A model generated the notes under the pieces. That model made no database searches, was not told where the DNA came from, and saw nothing but the letters and a program-made list of their open reading frames with translations. A program made the translations under genes and the position numbers. A stretch of DNA of 64,000 bases, taken from the NCBI GenBank assembly GCA_001657395.1, contig LYSY01000002.1:868001-932000 (forward strand), read 5' to 3'. Origin of the DNA: Rhodospirillales bacterium BBD 1991-14. GTDB lineage: Bacteria > Pseudomonadota > Alphaproteobacteria > Kiloniellales > Kiloniellaceae. This document shows positions 44,867 through 53,248 of this stretch, piece after piece. Numbering within the stretch: position 1 is the stretch's first letter; each line of letters starts with the position of its first letter.

Positions 44867-45787
44867 ATGCTGCGCAATGTTCCCAAAACCGGTGACGCCC
44901 GGACCGACGCTGCGAAGCGGGCCGCTGACTTCACGCTCGTGAAGCGTCCTGCAAAGGGCCGCGGGGCCCTGGCCTGCTGGCTGGCCCTGCCGGCCGAGAT
45001 GGACCCCAAGGCAACGCCGCTGGTAGCCGTCCACGGGATCCAGCGCCGGGCCAAGGATCAGGCCGCGTCCTACGGTGCGCGTGCCGCTGCTCTTGGACGG
45101 CCGGTGATTGCGCCGATCTTCGACGCGCGTGCCTGGCCGCGCTATCAGCAGGTGGTGCGCAAGGGCCGGGCAGACCATGCCCTGCTCGCCCTGATGAGCG
45201 AGCTGCGCCTCACCGGCATCTGGAACACGCGCAGCTTTGAACTGGCGGGTTTCTCGGGCGGCGCCCAGTTTGCCCACCGTTTTGCCATGCTGTATCCGCA
45301 GCTGGTCTCGCGGCTCACCCTGTCGTCGGCCGGCTGGTACACCTTCCCGGACACCGCGGCCTTTCCCTATGGCTTCTCCGCGCGGCCCGGCCGGCGCAAC
45401 GATTGGGGGCCGCGCATGGCGGCCGGTCTCGACCAGTTTCTGAGGCTCCCTATTCAGGTCTGCGTCGGTGCCGAGGACAATCTGCAGGATGCCAACACCC
45501 GCAGCGGCGCGGAGATCGACCGCCAGCAGGGCAGGGACCGCCTGACGCGGGCACAGCGCTGGGCCGAGGCGATCAGCGCCGCTGCCGCCGCCCGCGGCAT
45601 TGCGCCCCAGGTGACCTTCAAGGCTTTGCCGGGCTGCGGCCATGACTTTCGCGATTGCGTGGAATACGGCGGTCTCGACAGCGTTGTTGTTCCAGGAACC
45701 GGTCCTGTCGAAGCCGCAGTGGTCCGCGGGTCAGCGGCAGGGTCAGGGTTCTCCGGCCGCGAGGTGATGCTGCAGGCCGGACTTTAA
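44867..45787 (+). CDS. Alpha/beta hydrolase
   Basis: A 306-residue hydrolase without a signal peptide. The nucleophile elbow is GFSGGAQ, the oxyanion strand is LVAVHGIQRR, and the catalytic histidine is probably in PGCGHDFRD near residue 260. The fold resembles esterase or PHB-depolymerase-like enzymes. It is encoded 34 bases after the hydroxylase gene, so the pair may act on one compound, with hydroxylation and ester or amide hydrolysis as steps. The substrate is unknown. Confidence 0.78.
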   Translation: MLRNVPKTGDARTDAAKRAADFTLVKRPAKGRGALACWLALPAEMDPKATPLVAVHGIQRRAKDQAASYGARAAALGRPVIAPIFDARAWPRYQQVVRKGRADHALLALMSELRLTGIWNTRSFELAGFSGGAQFAHRFAMLYPQLVSRLTLSSAGWYTFPDTAAFPYGFSARPGRRNDWGPRMAAGLDQFLRLPIQVCVGAEDNLQDANTRSGAEIDRQQGRDRLTRAQRWAEAISAAAAARGIAPQVTFKALPGCGHDFRDCVEYGGLDSVVVPGTGPVEAAVVRGSAAGSGFSGREVMLQAGL

Positions 45788-45924
45788 GGCCGCAGCACGC
45801 TTCATGACCCGTTCATTTCGCATTGCGCGATCATTCATGGGGGCGACAGGTGCCCTTTAACGACAACAGTCATCATGTCGCACAAGACAACAGCGACAAA
45901 CGGTATTCACGAGGAGTTCACACT

Positions 45925-47022
45925 ATGACCGCCCTGACGCCCATCACTCCCGAAGTCCTGGCCCGTGCGAAGTGGGCCTTTTCTACCCGCCGCGTACGCC
46001 GCAAGGATGCCGTGCGTCTCAGCGAGAACCTGGCCGAGGCCACCTCGGGCGACCTGGTGCTCGGCCGTGTGGAGCGCATCGGGTCCCACAAGAAGATCCA
46101 GCTGGCCGAAGGCCGCGCCTCCGAACTCTATGTCGGCGACCTCGTGGTGCTGGCCTGCGGCGACCGTTACGCGCCCGATCAATTCGAAGGCCTGGCGGAA
46201 CTCGACCCCGAGGGTGCCGACATGCTGGCTGGCGGCGGTGTCCTGGGCCGCATGCGTCATCGCCATGCCCGCATGTCGGCACCGACCCGGGTTGTCCCGC
46301 TCGGTCTCCTGACCCATGGCTCCGGCAAGGTGATCAACCTCGCAAGCTATGCGCTGCACGAGGCGGAGCGCCCGCAGGGCATGACGGTGATCGGTGTCGT
46401 CGGTGCCTCCATGAACTCCGGCAAGACCACCGCCGTTGCGCGCCTTGCCCACGGCCTCAGCCGGGCAGGCTACGAAGTCGCCGCCATCAAGGCGACGGGC
46501 ACCGGCGCCTTCGGCGACTTCAACGCCTTCGTCGATACCGGTGCGGCCTATGTCGCCGACTTCACCGATGCCGGCATGGTCTCCACCTACCGCCAGCCGC
46601 TGGCCCGGATCGAAGCAGGCCTCGACACGCTGCTGGCCCATGCGGCCCGCCACGGCTGCGAGGTCGCGGTGGTCGAACTGGCCGACGGCGTGTTCCAGAA
46701 GGAGACAGCAGACCTGCTGAAGCAGCCGCATGTGCGTGACAGCTTTGCCGGTGTCGTCTTCGCCGCGCCCGATGCGTTGGCCGCCGCCGGCGGCTGCGCA
46801 GCGCTGCGCGGCATGGGGATCGAGCCGGCAGCCGTCACCGGCATGGTGAGCTGCTCGCCGCTCGGTGCCGCCGAGGCCGAGACCGCCACCGGTGTCTCCG
46901 TGGTCACCCGTGACGAGCTTGCCGACCCGGCACAGGCCAACGCCCTCCTGGGCCAGCTGGTCGAGGGTCGCGATGCGACGCAGCCTGCCGTCGCGATCTC
47001 GGAAGTCGGAGTCGCCGCATGA
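45925..47022 (+). CDS. P-loop NTPase with an unassigned N-terminal domain
   Basis: A 365-residue cytoplasmic protein. Residues about 1-150 are a beta-rich domain (GDLVLGRVERIGSHKKIQL, GDLVVLACGDRYAP) of no family I know. Residues 153-350 resemble the MobB/dethiobiotin-synthetase branch of P-loop proteins, with the nucleotide motif A161-x4-GKT (GASMNSGKTT, Lys167) and the acidic stretch VVELADGVFQ. It could be a ligase, a kinase or an NTP-dependent activator. It lies 137 bases after the hydrolase and overlaps the exporter gene by four bases, so it is tied to export. The start has GAGGAG upstream. Confidence 0.7.
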   Translation: MTALTPITPEVLARAKWAFSTRRVRRKDAVRLSENLAEATSGDLVLGRVERIGSHKKIQLAEGRASELYVGDLVVLACGDRYAPDQFEGLAELDPEGADMLAGGGVLGRMRHRHARMSAPTRVVPLGLLTHGSGKVINLASYALHEAERPQGMTVIGVVGASMNSGKTTAVARLAHGLSRAGYEVAAIKATGTGAFGDFNAFVDTGAAYVADFTDAGMVSTYRQPLARIEAGLDTLLAHAARHGCEVAVVELADGVFQKETADLLKQPHVRDSFAGVVFAAPDALAAAGGCAALRGMGIEPAAVTGMVSCSPLGAAEAETATGVSVVTRDELADPAQANALLGQLVEGRDATQPAVAISEVGVAA

Positions 47023-48698
47023 GCCGCCTTCCGCGCGTGGCGGGCGAGGGCCGCGGCCGGAGCATTGCTCTGGTTGCGGTCCTGGCCCTGGGGCAGGCAG
47101 CCGCTGCCGGCATGGCCGCTTTCGCAACGCGGGACGTCTTTGCCGCCTTCCGCGACGATGCCGTCAGCCTGCCGGTTCTGGCCCTGGCGATGGTTGCCGC
47201 AGCCGGGCTTGCCATCGCGCTGTTTCGTGTCTTTGAACGGGTTGTCGCCGAGCGGGTCGGGCAGAACTACGCCGCCTCGCTGCGTCTGAAGCTTTTTGCG
47301 CATCTGACCGAGATGTCTGCGCGCGACGTCGCTGACCGCCGCAGCGGCGGCCTCGCGATGCGCTTTGTCGGCGACCTGGCGGCCGTGCGCGGTTGGGTCA
47401 GCCTGGGCATTGCCCGCCTGATCTCGGCGAGCATCGTGTTGCCCGCCGCCACCGCCGTCCTTTTCCTGCTTGATCCGCGGCTCGGTGTGGCCGCGGCCGT
47501 TCCCATCGTCATCGGCCTTGCCGTCATGGCCCTGGCCGGCCCGCGCCTGGGCCCCGCGCATAAACGCCTGCGGGCGCGCCGGGCGCGGCTTGCCGCCGAC
47601 ATGAGCGAGCGCATCCCCCACGCGCCGGAGCTGCGCCTGCTGGGCCGCATCCGCACCGAAAGGGCGCACCTTCTGCGCCGTACCGAAAAGCTGATCGCCT
47701 CCGCCCTGGCGCGGGCCCGCGGCGCCGCGCTGCTGCGCGCCGTGCCCGATGCCGTCTCCGGCATTGCCGCCGCCAGCCTGTTCACCGCCGCGCTGACCCT
47801 CGGCGTTGCCGCACCCGAGGCGGCCGGCGCGATGGCCGCAGTCGGCCTGATCATCCAGCCGATGCGCGATCTCGCCGGTGTCTGGGACCGTCACCGCGCC
47901 TGGATTGCCGCGCGCGACAAGTGCGATGCGCTGTTGGCCGCACCGACACTGAAACGCCGGCGCAAGGCCGCGCGCAAGCCGCTGGCCGATGCACCGCAAC
48001 CGCTCCGCTTTGCCGGGGTTTCCGCCGGGGCCCTGAAGGATGTCGAAATCGAGGCGCCGGCCCGGCGCAAGATCGCCATCGTCGGCGGCAACGGCGCCGG
48101 CAAGTCGACCCTGCTGAGCCTGGCCGCCGGGCTGGAGCAGCCGGAGAAGGGCAAGGTCAGCCTGGGTGGCCGCGCGCCCAGCAGCCTGAGTGCCGCCGAG
48201 CGCCGCCGCATGATCGCCCTGGTGGGCACCCGCTCGCCCATTCTTGCGGGCAGTCTGCGGCGCGCCCTCACCATGGGGTCTGCCGAGCAGCTCGGCGACG
48301 ATGCCGTTGCGGCCAAGGCCGAAGCCTTCGGGCTGGGTGACGTCATGGAGCGCATCGGCGGACTCGACGGGCGCCTTGCCGAAGGCGGCCGCAATCTCTC
48401 CGCCGGCGAGATCCGCCGTGTTCTGCTGACACGGGCGGCCCTGTCGGGGTCGCGCCTGATGCTGCTGGATGAGCCGGACGACGCACTGGACGTGGACGGC
48501 CCGGCCCTGGTGGAGCGCCTGGTCCGCAAGAGCGACGCGACAACGCTGATGATCACCCACAACCTGGCGCTCGCGCGGCGCATGGACGAAATCTGGTTCG
48601 TCGAAGACGGCCGCATCGTCGAGGTCGGGACGCCGGAGGAGGTTTTCTCCGGCTCCGGCCCGGCAGCGCGTTTCTTCGCGCCGCGCTGGGCGGCTTAG
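47019..48698 (+). CDS. ABC exporter half-transporter
   Basis: A 559-residue half-exporter with an N-terminal membrane domain (about five to six helices, residues 1-300) and a C-terminal ATPase. Walker A is GGNGAGKST, the signature LSAGEIRR is a variant of LSGGQ, Walker B is MLLDEPDD and the switch histidine is in MITHN. It probably works as a homodimer. Its start overlaps the stop of the P-loop gene (ATGA). The exported compound may be the product of the hydroxylase-hydrolase-P-loop set. Confidence 0.83.
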   Translation: MSRLPRVAGEGRGRSIALVAVLALGQAAAAGMAAFATRDVFAAFRDDAVSLPVLALAMVAAAGLAIALFRVFERVVAERVGQNYAASLRLKLFAHLTEMSARDVADRRSGGLAMRFVGDLAAVRGWVSLGIARLISASIVLPAATAVLFLLDPRLGVAAAVPIVIGLAVMALAGPRLGPAHKRLRARRARLAADMSERIPHAPELRLLGRIRTERAHLLRRTEKLIASALARARGAALLRAVPDAVSGIAAASLFTAALTLGVAAPEAAGAMAAVGLIIQPMRDLAGVWDRHRAWIAARDKCDALLAAPTLKRRRKAARKPLADAPQPLRFAGVSAGALKDVEIEAPARRKIAIVGGNGAGKSTLLSLAAGLEQPEKGKVSLGGRAPSSLSAAERRRMIALVGTRSPILAGSLRRALTMGSAEQLGDDAVAAKAEAFGLGDVMERIGGLDGRLAEGGRNLSAGEIRRVLLTRAALSGSRLMLLDEPDDALDVDGPALVERLVRKSDATTLMITHNLALARRMDEIWFVEDGRIVEVGTPEEVFSGSGPAARFFAPRWAA

Positions 48699-48716
48699 CA
48701 TGTTTCGGGAGCGGCC

Positions 48717-50312
48717 TTGCGGTACCTGACCAAGCTGAACCTCGCTATCGGCGGCCTCTTGGCCATGGCGCTGCTCAGCGCCGGGGTGGCCTACTGGTCG
48801 GCGCGCACAGCCGAGTTCCTGCTGGAACGGTCGCGCCTGGCCCACCAGGTGCACGAACAGTATCTCTCGCTGTCAAGCCACACCTACCAGCTGTTCAAGC
48901 AGTACGGCGACGCCCTGCTGATCGGCGACCGCGACGGCGGGGCCGGGGAGGCCTTGCTGATGTCGAAGATCCGCAACAACATCAGCGAACTGCGCAGCCT
49001 GATCGGGACGGAGGTGCAGATGGTCGGAGAGGAGGAGATCGAAGAACTCGAACTCCTCGCCCGCATCGAGCGCAAGATCGACTACATCCTCCGCGACTTC
49101 GCCCGCCTGAAATCGTCGACACTCGAACCCGGGACACCGGAGTACACGGCGCGCCTGGCGGCGATCCTGGACGAGCGCATCGACGCCGAACTGCGGGCGA
49201 AGATTGCCGAGGCGCTCGCCGAAGAGCAGGAGGAGGTCGAGGAAGCGGAGGCTGAGATGCGTGCGGCCGTCGCCGGCTTTCAACGCACCGCCGTGGTCGC
49301 TGCGCTGTTTGCGGCTTTCACCGCCATCTTCGGCACCTATCTGCTGCGCAGCGGGCTGACGCGCCCGCTCCAACGCCTGCTGGCCGGGGCCGAGGCTGTC
49401 GGGCGCGGCGACCTGGATCATCGTATCGAGGTGCCCGGCGACACCGAACTGGACCGTGTCGCACAGGCCTTCAACCACATGATCGCGAAGGTAGCCGAGC
49501 GTCAGGATCTGCTCGCGGCCTCGCATGGCGAACTGGAAAAGGAAGTTTCGCGCCGCACCGCGCAACTCGAGAAACTTCTGAAGACGCTGCGCCAGACCGA
49601 AGCCAACCGCAAGCGCCTGCTCGCCGATGTCAGCCACGAACTGCGCACGCCGCTGACCATCATCCGCGGCGAGGCGGACGTAGCCTTGCGCGGGGCGCGC
49701 CGCGACGTGGAGGAATACCGCGAAGTTCTGATGCGCACGCGTGAGGCGGCCGATCATACCGCAAGGATCGTCGACGACCTGCTCTTCGTCGCGCGGCAGG
49801 AAAGCGGAGAGATTCGGATCCAGCCGTGCGAGATGGACCTCTCCGAGGTAGTCGAGCGCGCGGTGATAGCCAGCCGCGCTCTCGACGATGCCCACGAAGA
49901 TGACATCGTAAAGGCCGTGCACTTCGACTCCACGGTCGACGGCGCGCGCTTGAGCGCCGACCCCAACCGCATTCACCAGGTGATGACCATCCTGCTCGAG
50001 AACGCCCTGCGATACGGCGGAGAGGAGGTGCGCGTCAGGCTCGATCGGACGCCGAACGGCTATGCGGTGACCGTGTCGGATGATGGCCCGGGCCTGACCG
50101 ATCAGGAACTCGCACACGTCTTCGAACGCTTTTTCCGCGGCTCCAATGCGGCGATCCGTTACGACAGCGGCGCCGGGCTTGGGCTGCCGATGGCCAAAGC
50201 CATCGTCGAGGCGCATGGCGGCCGCATCGCCCTGACCAGTCAGCCCGGCCTGGGCGTCCAGGCGCGCTTCACGCTCCCGAGCCAACCGACCCTGGCCGCG
50301 GTGGCGTGCTGA
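48717..50312 (+). CDS. Membrane sensor histidine kinase
   Basis: A 531-residue sensor. Transmembrane helices at about 8-27 and 191-210 enclose a long helical, acid-rich periplasmic domain. HAMP follows (about 211-265), then the dimerisation domain with phosphoacceptor His307 in ADVSHELRTPLT, and the ATPase domain with N, G1 and G2 boxes (ENALRYGG, VSDDGPGLT, GAGLGLPMAKAIVEAHGG). It starts at TTG 48717, 18 bases after the exporter stop, so it is likely part of that operon. It probably signals to the OmpR-type regulator encoded 301 bases further on. Confidence 0.88.
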   Translation: MRYLTKLNLAIGGLLAMALLSAGVAYWSARTAEFLLERSRLAHQVHEQYLSLSSHTYQLFKQYGDALLIGDRDGGAGEALLMSKIRNNISELRSLIGTEVQMVGEEEIEELELLARIERKIDYILRDFARLKSSTLEPGTPEYTARLAAILDERIDAELRAKIAEALAEEQEEVEEAEAEMRAAVAGFQRTAVVAALFAAFTAIFGTYLLRSGLTRPLQRLLAGAEAVGRGDLDHRIEVPGDTELDRVAQAFNHMIAKVAERQDLLAASHGELEKEVSRRTAQLEKLLKTLRQTEANRKRLLADVSHELRTPLTIIRGEADVALRGARRDVEEYREVLMRTREAADHTARIVDDLLFVARQESGEIRIQPCEMDLSEVVERAVIASRALDDAHEDDIVKAVHFDSTVDGARLSADPNRIHQVMTILLENALRYGGEEVRVRLDRTPNGYAVTVSDDGPGLTDQELAHVFERFFRGSNAAIRYDSGAGLGLPMAKAIVEAHGGRIALTSQPGLGVQARFTLPSQPTLAAVAC

Positions 50313-50356
50313 CCCGGTTTTCGAGAACGTCTTAGGTCTGTCTTTTCGGTCTTACT

Positions 50357-50385
50357 GTGCAGCGGGCAGTTTCAGCCCGCTGCAC
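50357..50385. terminator. Perfect 11-base hairpin between histidine kinase and regulator genes
   Basis: GTGCAGCGGGC (50357-50367) pairs exactly with GCCCGCTGCAC (50375-50385) around a 7-base loop. There is no U-tract, so termination would need help or may be partial. The surrounding region 50313-50613 shows no gene and no other clear signal apart from the ribosome-binding region of the response regulator. Confidence 0.4.
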
Positions 50386-50613
50386 GTCGTGCCGTGTTGC
50401 CGGCACCGACCCTTCCGCGGAGAGTCCGCGCCGTTTTTTCACTGCCGCCCCAATCTTGTCACAGCTTTGGAGGAATAGGTGTCGCCGCGTTTCGTTGTCC
50501 TACTGACGAAGGTTGACGCGAAATACAGGGAGCAAGGACATGCACTTCAGAGGCCGCGGACTGTCGGACAGGCCGGCATTCTGTGCAGGCATGTCGGGGA
50601 GGGGGCTTTGCCG

Positions 50614-51291
50614 ATGAACATACTCTTGGTCGAAGACGAGGCGCGTGTCGCCGATTTCGTTCTCCGCGGTCTCCGTGCGGAGGGCTGGACCGTCATGCAT
50701 GCCGCCGATGCGGACATGGGTCTTGAACTGACGATGCAGGAAGGCTTCGACGTTATCGTTCTGGATCTGATGCTGCCCGGGCTGCCGGGCCAGGACTTCT
50801 GCCGCAAGCTGCGCGCGCGCAGAGACCTGACACCCATCCTGATTCTCTCTGCTTTGGATGCCCTCGATGAAAGGGTCGAGGGCCTGCGCATCGGCGCAGA
50901 CGACTACATGGTAAAGCCATTCGAGTTCGACGAACTGATCGCCCGCATCGAGGCGCTGGCCCGCCGTTCCCGCCAGTTCGTCAAGGATTCTTCGGCGGCG
51001 GTGCTGCAGGCCGGTGTCATCGCACTCGACCTTGAAACCCTTGAAGCCACCGTCGAGGGCGCGCCCATGGATCTCACCGCGAAAGAGCGCGAGATCCTGA
51101 AGCTCTTTCTCTCAAAGCCCGGCCGCGTCTTTTCGCGCGAGCGCATTCTGAATTCCGTCTGGGGCGCCAGCGAAGATCCTCTGACCAACATCGTCGATGT
51201 CTATGTCGGACGGCTGCGCCGCAAGCTCGGCTCACACGGCGCGGAGCTTCAGACCGTCCGCGGCGCCGGCTACCGCCTGCGTGCCAAGTAA
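50614..51291 (+). CDS. OmpR-family response regulator
   Basis: A 225-residue two-domain regulator. The receiver domain has phosphoacceptor Asp51 (VIVLDLMLPG), the acidic pair in LLVEDEA and Lys in YMVKPFEF; the C-terminal winged helix ends VYVGRLRRKLGS and TVRGAGYRLRAK. I chose the ATG at 50614 because it gives a standard MNILLVEDE start; in-frame upstream codons exist but add an unrelated sequence. It is the natural partner of the kinase upstream and may regulate the hydroxylase-exporter cluster. Confidence 0.9.
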   Translation: MNILLVEDEARVADFVLRGLRAEGWTVMHAADADMGLELTMQEGFDVIVLDLMLPGLPGQDFCRKLRARRDLTPILILSALDALDERVEGLRIGADDYMVKPFEFDELIARIEALARRSRQFVKDSSAAVLQAGVIALDLETLEATVEGAPMDLTAKEREILKLFLSKPGRVFSRERILNSVWGASEDPLTNIVDVYVGRLRRKLGSHGAELQTVRGAGYRLRAK

Positions 51292-51329
51292 CCTCGCCCC
51301 TTCAAAAATACCCTCGCGGGCTCCGTCCT

Positions 51330-51352
51330 TGCGGCTGCAGCCGCAGTTTTTT
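51330..51352 (+). terminator. Rho-independent terminator of the response regulator gene
   Basis: TGCGGC (51330-51335) pairs with GCCGCA (51340-51345) around TGCA, one G follows, then six T (51347-51352). It lies 39 bases after the regulator stop and before the convergent aminotransferase gene. Confidence 0.8.
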
Positions 51353-51363
51353 GTGCGGCGCCT

Positions 51364-52209
51364 TCAGCCGTTGTGCGCCCAGGACCAATAGGCTTCGCGT
51401 GCGGTGCTGAAGACCGGGCCGGGCTGAAGGCTGCGGTCCTCGACCTGGGTAATGGGGAGCACCTTGCCGTAGTTCCCGGTCGAGAAGACCTCGTCGGCCT
51501 CCATGACGTCGCGCCAGGTGACCTGGGCCTCGTGGACCTTGATGCCGGCCTGCTCCAACAGCATCGCCACGCGCTGCTTGGTGATGCCGTTCAAAAAGGT
51601 TCCGTTGGGCGCCGGGGTGATTGCCGCACCGTCCTTGGCGATCCAGATGTTGGCGGTCGCCAGCTCCGCGACGTTGCCGAGGGCATCGAGCACGACGGCG
51701 TTCTCGAAACCGCGCTTGCTCGCTTCACGCAGGGCCCGTGCGGAGTTGGGATAGAGGCAGGAGGCCTTGGCGTCGGTCGGCGCCATGGACTGCATCGGCC
51801 GGCGGAAGCTCGACAGGCAGACGGAGAAGCCGTCCCCCGGCGGCAGCGGTGCCTCATAGATCGTGAAGCAGAAACGCGTGCTCTCGGGGTCGCAGTCGAC
51901 GAAGCCTTCGTCGGCCCAGAGCATCGGCCTCAGATAAAGCGCCGCGTCCTTGTCGAACTTTGCGAGACCGTCCTGAGCGATCTCCTGCATCTCGCCGGCG
52001 CTGTGCACAAACCCCAGGCCGAAGCGCTCGGCGGACTGCACCAGGCGCTCGCAGTGGAGGTCCAGGTCGGGGGTCACGCCTTCGAACGCGCGGGCCCCGT
52101 CGAAGACGACCGAGGCCATCCAGGCCGCATGGGTCATCGGCCCCATGATGGGCGGATTGCCCTCGACCCATTCGCCATCCAGGAAGTGCACGGCCTTTGG
52201 GTGTGTCAT
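51364..52209 (-). CDS. Branched-chain amino acid aminotransferase-like class IV PLP enzyme
   Basis: A 281-residue fold-type IV aminotransferase. The PLP lysine is likely the one in TDAKASCLYPNS, and the phosphate and C-terminal motifs NVAELATANIWI, NGITKQRV and EVFSTGNYGKVLPITQ match the branched-chain/D-amino-acid aminotransferase group. It should transfer amino groups among leucine, isoleucine, valine and 2-oxoglutarate; a D-amino-acid or aminodeoxychorismate role cannot be excluded. It is leftward, downstream of a palindromic repeat, with no operon partner. Confidence 0.83.
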   Translation of the reverse strand: MTHPKAVHFLDGEWVEGNPPIMGPMTHAAWMASVVFDGARAFEGVTPDLDLHCERLVQSAERFGLGFVHSAGEMQEIAQDGLAKFDKDAALYLRPMLWADEGFVDCDPESTRFCFTIYEAPLPPGDGFSVCLSSFRRPMQSMAPTDAKASCLYPNSARALREASKRGFENAVVLDALGNVAELATANIWIAKDGAAITPAPNGTFLNGITKQRVAMLLEQAGIKVHEAQVTWRDVMEADEVFSTGNYGKVLPITQVEDRSLQPGPVFSTAREAYWSWAHNG

Positions 52210-52284
52210 GCCTTGAAGGTTCCCTCTGTTGCTCCCGGTACGCGACTGATTTGGGTACGAGACGGCGGTTGCGGCGCAGCCTAG

Positions 52285-52342
52285 AGCGGATCATGTCCAG
52301 ACGGAAACACTTTCGTGTTTGCGTCTGGACATGTGAATCCGC
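52285..52342. repeat. Long palindromic intergenic repeat (family C)
   Basis: An imperfect 58-base inverted repeat: arms GCGGATCATGTCCAGACG... and ...CGTCTGGACATGTGAATCCGC with a short TTTC loop, one mismatch and a 3-base bulge. It is followed by CCAACAGCTAGAGCAGGATT, a phrase often next to such elements in alphaproteobacteria. It sits upstream of the aminotransferase gene in 52210-52474, where I see nothing else. Confidence 0.7.
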
Positions 52343-52474
52343 CCTATTTCCAACAGCTAGAGCAGGATTAGAGAAAGCACGGGCCAGGGAAAGCACAGAC
52401 TGCAGGGCCGCGTCTTGGCGGTTCTTGCCCGCCAAGCGATGCCTTGCGGATGCCGGCCTGACGCTTCGACCCGG

Positions 52475-53107
52475 TTAATGCTTGGACCAGGCGATGCGGG
52501 AGACCCACTGCACCTGGCCGGCGGCCAGGCCGCGGGTGGCCTGTTCGCGGCCGAGCGATCTCAGCAGCAGTTCCTGTTCGCTGCGCGCCTGCAACTCGGC
52601 GATCAGCATTTCGCCCTGCTGGGTTCTGACAACCACGCGGTCGCCCGGGGAGACCCGGGCATCGGGCGAGACGATCACCAGGTCGCCGTGGCGGTAGACA
52701 GGCTGCAGACCGTCACCGGTGACCTCCAGGGCATAGGCATGGGGGTCGGCGATGTCGGGAAAGCTGGTCTCTTCCCACTGCGTGCGGAGCGGGCGCCCGG
52801 CGGCGTCAAAGTAGCCGGGCTGGGCCGCCTGCGCGAAGCGCAGCTTGGGCAGCCGGCGCTGCCCGGCAGACCCGTCCTGCGCCTCGATCAGGCCGACAAA
52901 CTCGCTGAGCGACGCCCCGGTCGCATTCAGGACCTTTGCCAGAGACTCCGTGCTCGGCCAGCGTTGCTTGCCCTCCTTGGTGATCCGTTTGCTTTTGTTG
53001 AAGGTGGTCGGATCCAAGCCGGCTTGCCGGGCAAGGCCGGAGGGCGAAAGGCCATAGCGCGCCGCAAGGCGGTCGATCGCATGCCATACACTGTGATGCT
53101 GGAGCAT
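52475..53107 (-). CDS. S24/LexA-fold transcriptional regulator lacking the protease dyad
   Basis: A 210-residue regulator with an N-terminal helix-turn-helix (YGLSPSGLARQAGLDPTTFN, residues 19-38) and a C-terminal S24 peptidase fold (about 120-200). In active LexA/CI proteins the catalytic serine lies in GDSM; here it reads GDGLQP, with Gly133 in place of serine, and the lysine position near 170 reads LIAEL. Self-cleavage is therefore unlikely, so it may act as a stable or ligand-controlled regulator. It is divergent from the DUF952 gene, with direct repeats between them. Confidence 0.82.
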   Translation of the reverse strand: MLQHHSVWHAIDRLAARYGLSPSGLARQAGLDPTTFNKSKRITKEGKQRWPSTESLAKVLNATGASLSEFVGLIEAQDGSAGQRRLPKLRFAQAAQPGYFDAAGRPLRTQWEETSFPDIADPHAYALEVTGDGLQPVYRHGDLVIVSPDARVSPGDRVVVRTQQGEMLIAELQARSEQELLLRSLGREQATRGLAAGQVQWVSRIAWSKH

Positions 53108-53110
53108 GGG

Positions 53111-53158
53111 AACATTGTCTTATAAATCGACGCCTAATGCAGCAAGAACATAGTCTTA
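53111..53158. promoter_or_regulatory. Direct repeats, possible operators of the S24-fold regulator
   Basis: AACATTGTCTTA (53111-53122) and AACATAGTCTTA (53147-53158) differ at one base and are spaced 36 bases start to start. They are in an AT-rich divergent promoter region between the S24 regulator and the DUF952 gene. Autoregulation is plausible but not shown. Confidence 0.4.
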
Positions 53159-53248
53159 ACTGTAGTCAAATAGGCAAGATATTACGGTCCAGAAACCCGC
53201 TTCAGGCGAGGCTGGTCAAGCTGCGGTTGTGCCACTACCTTGGCGGCC

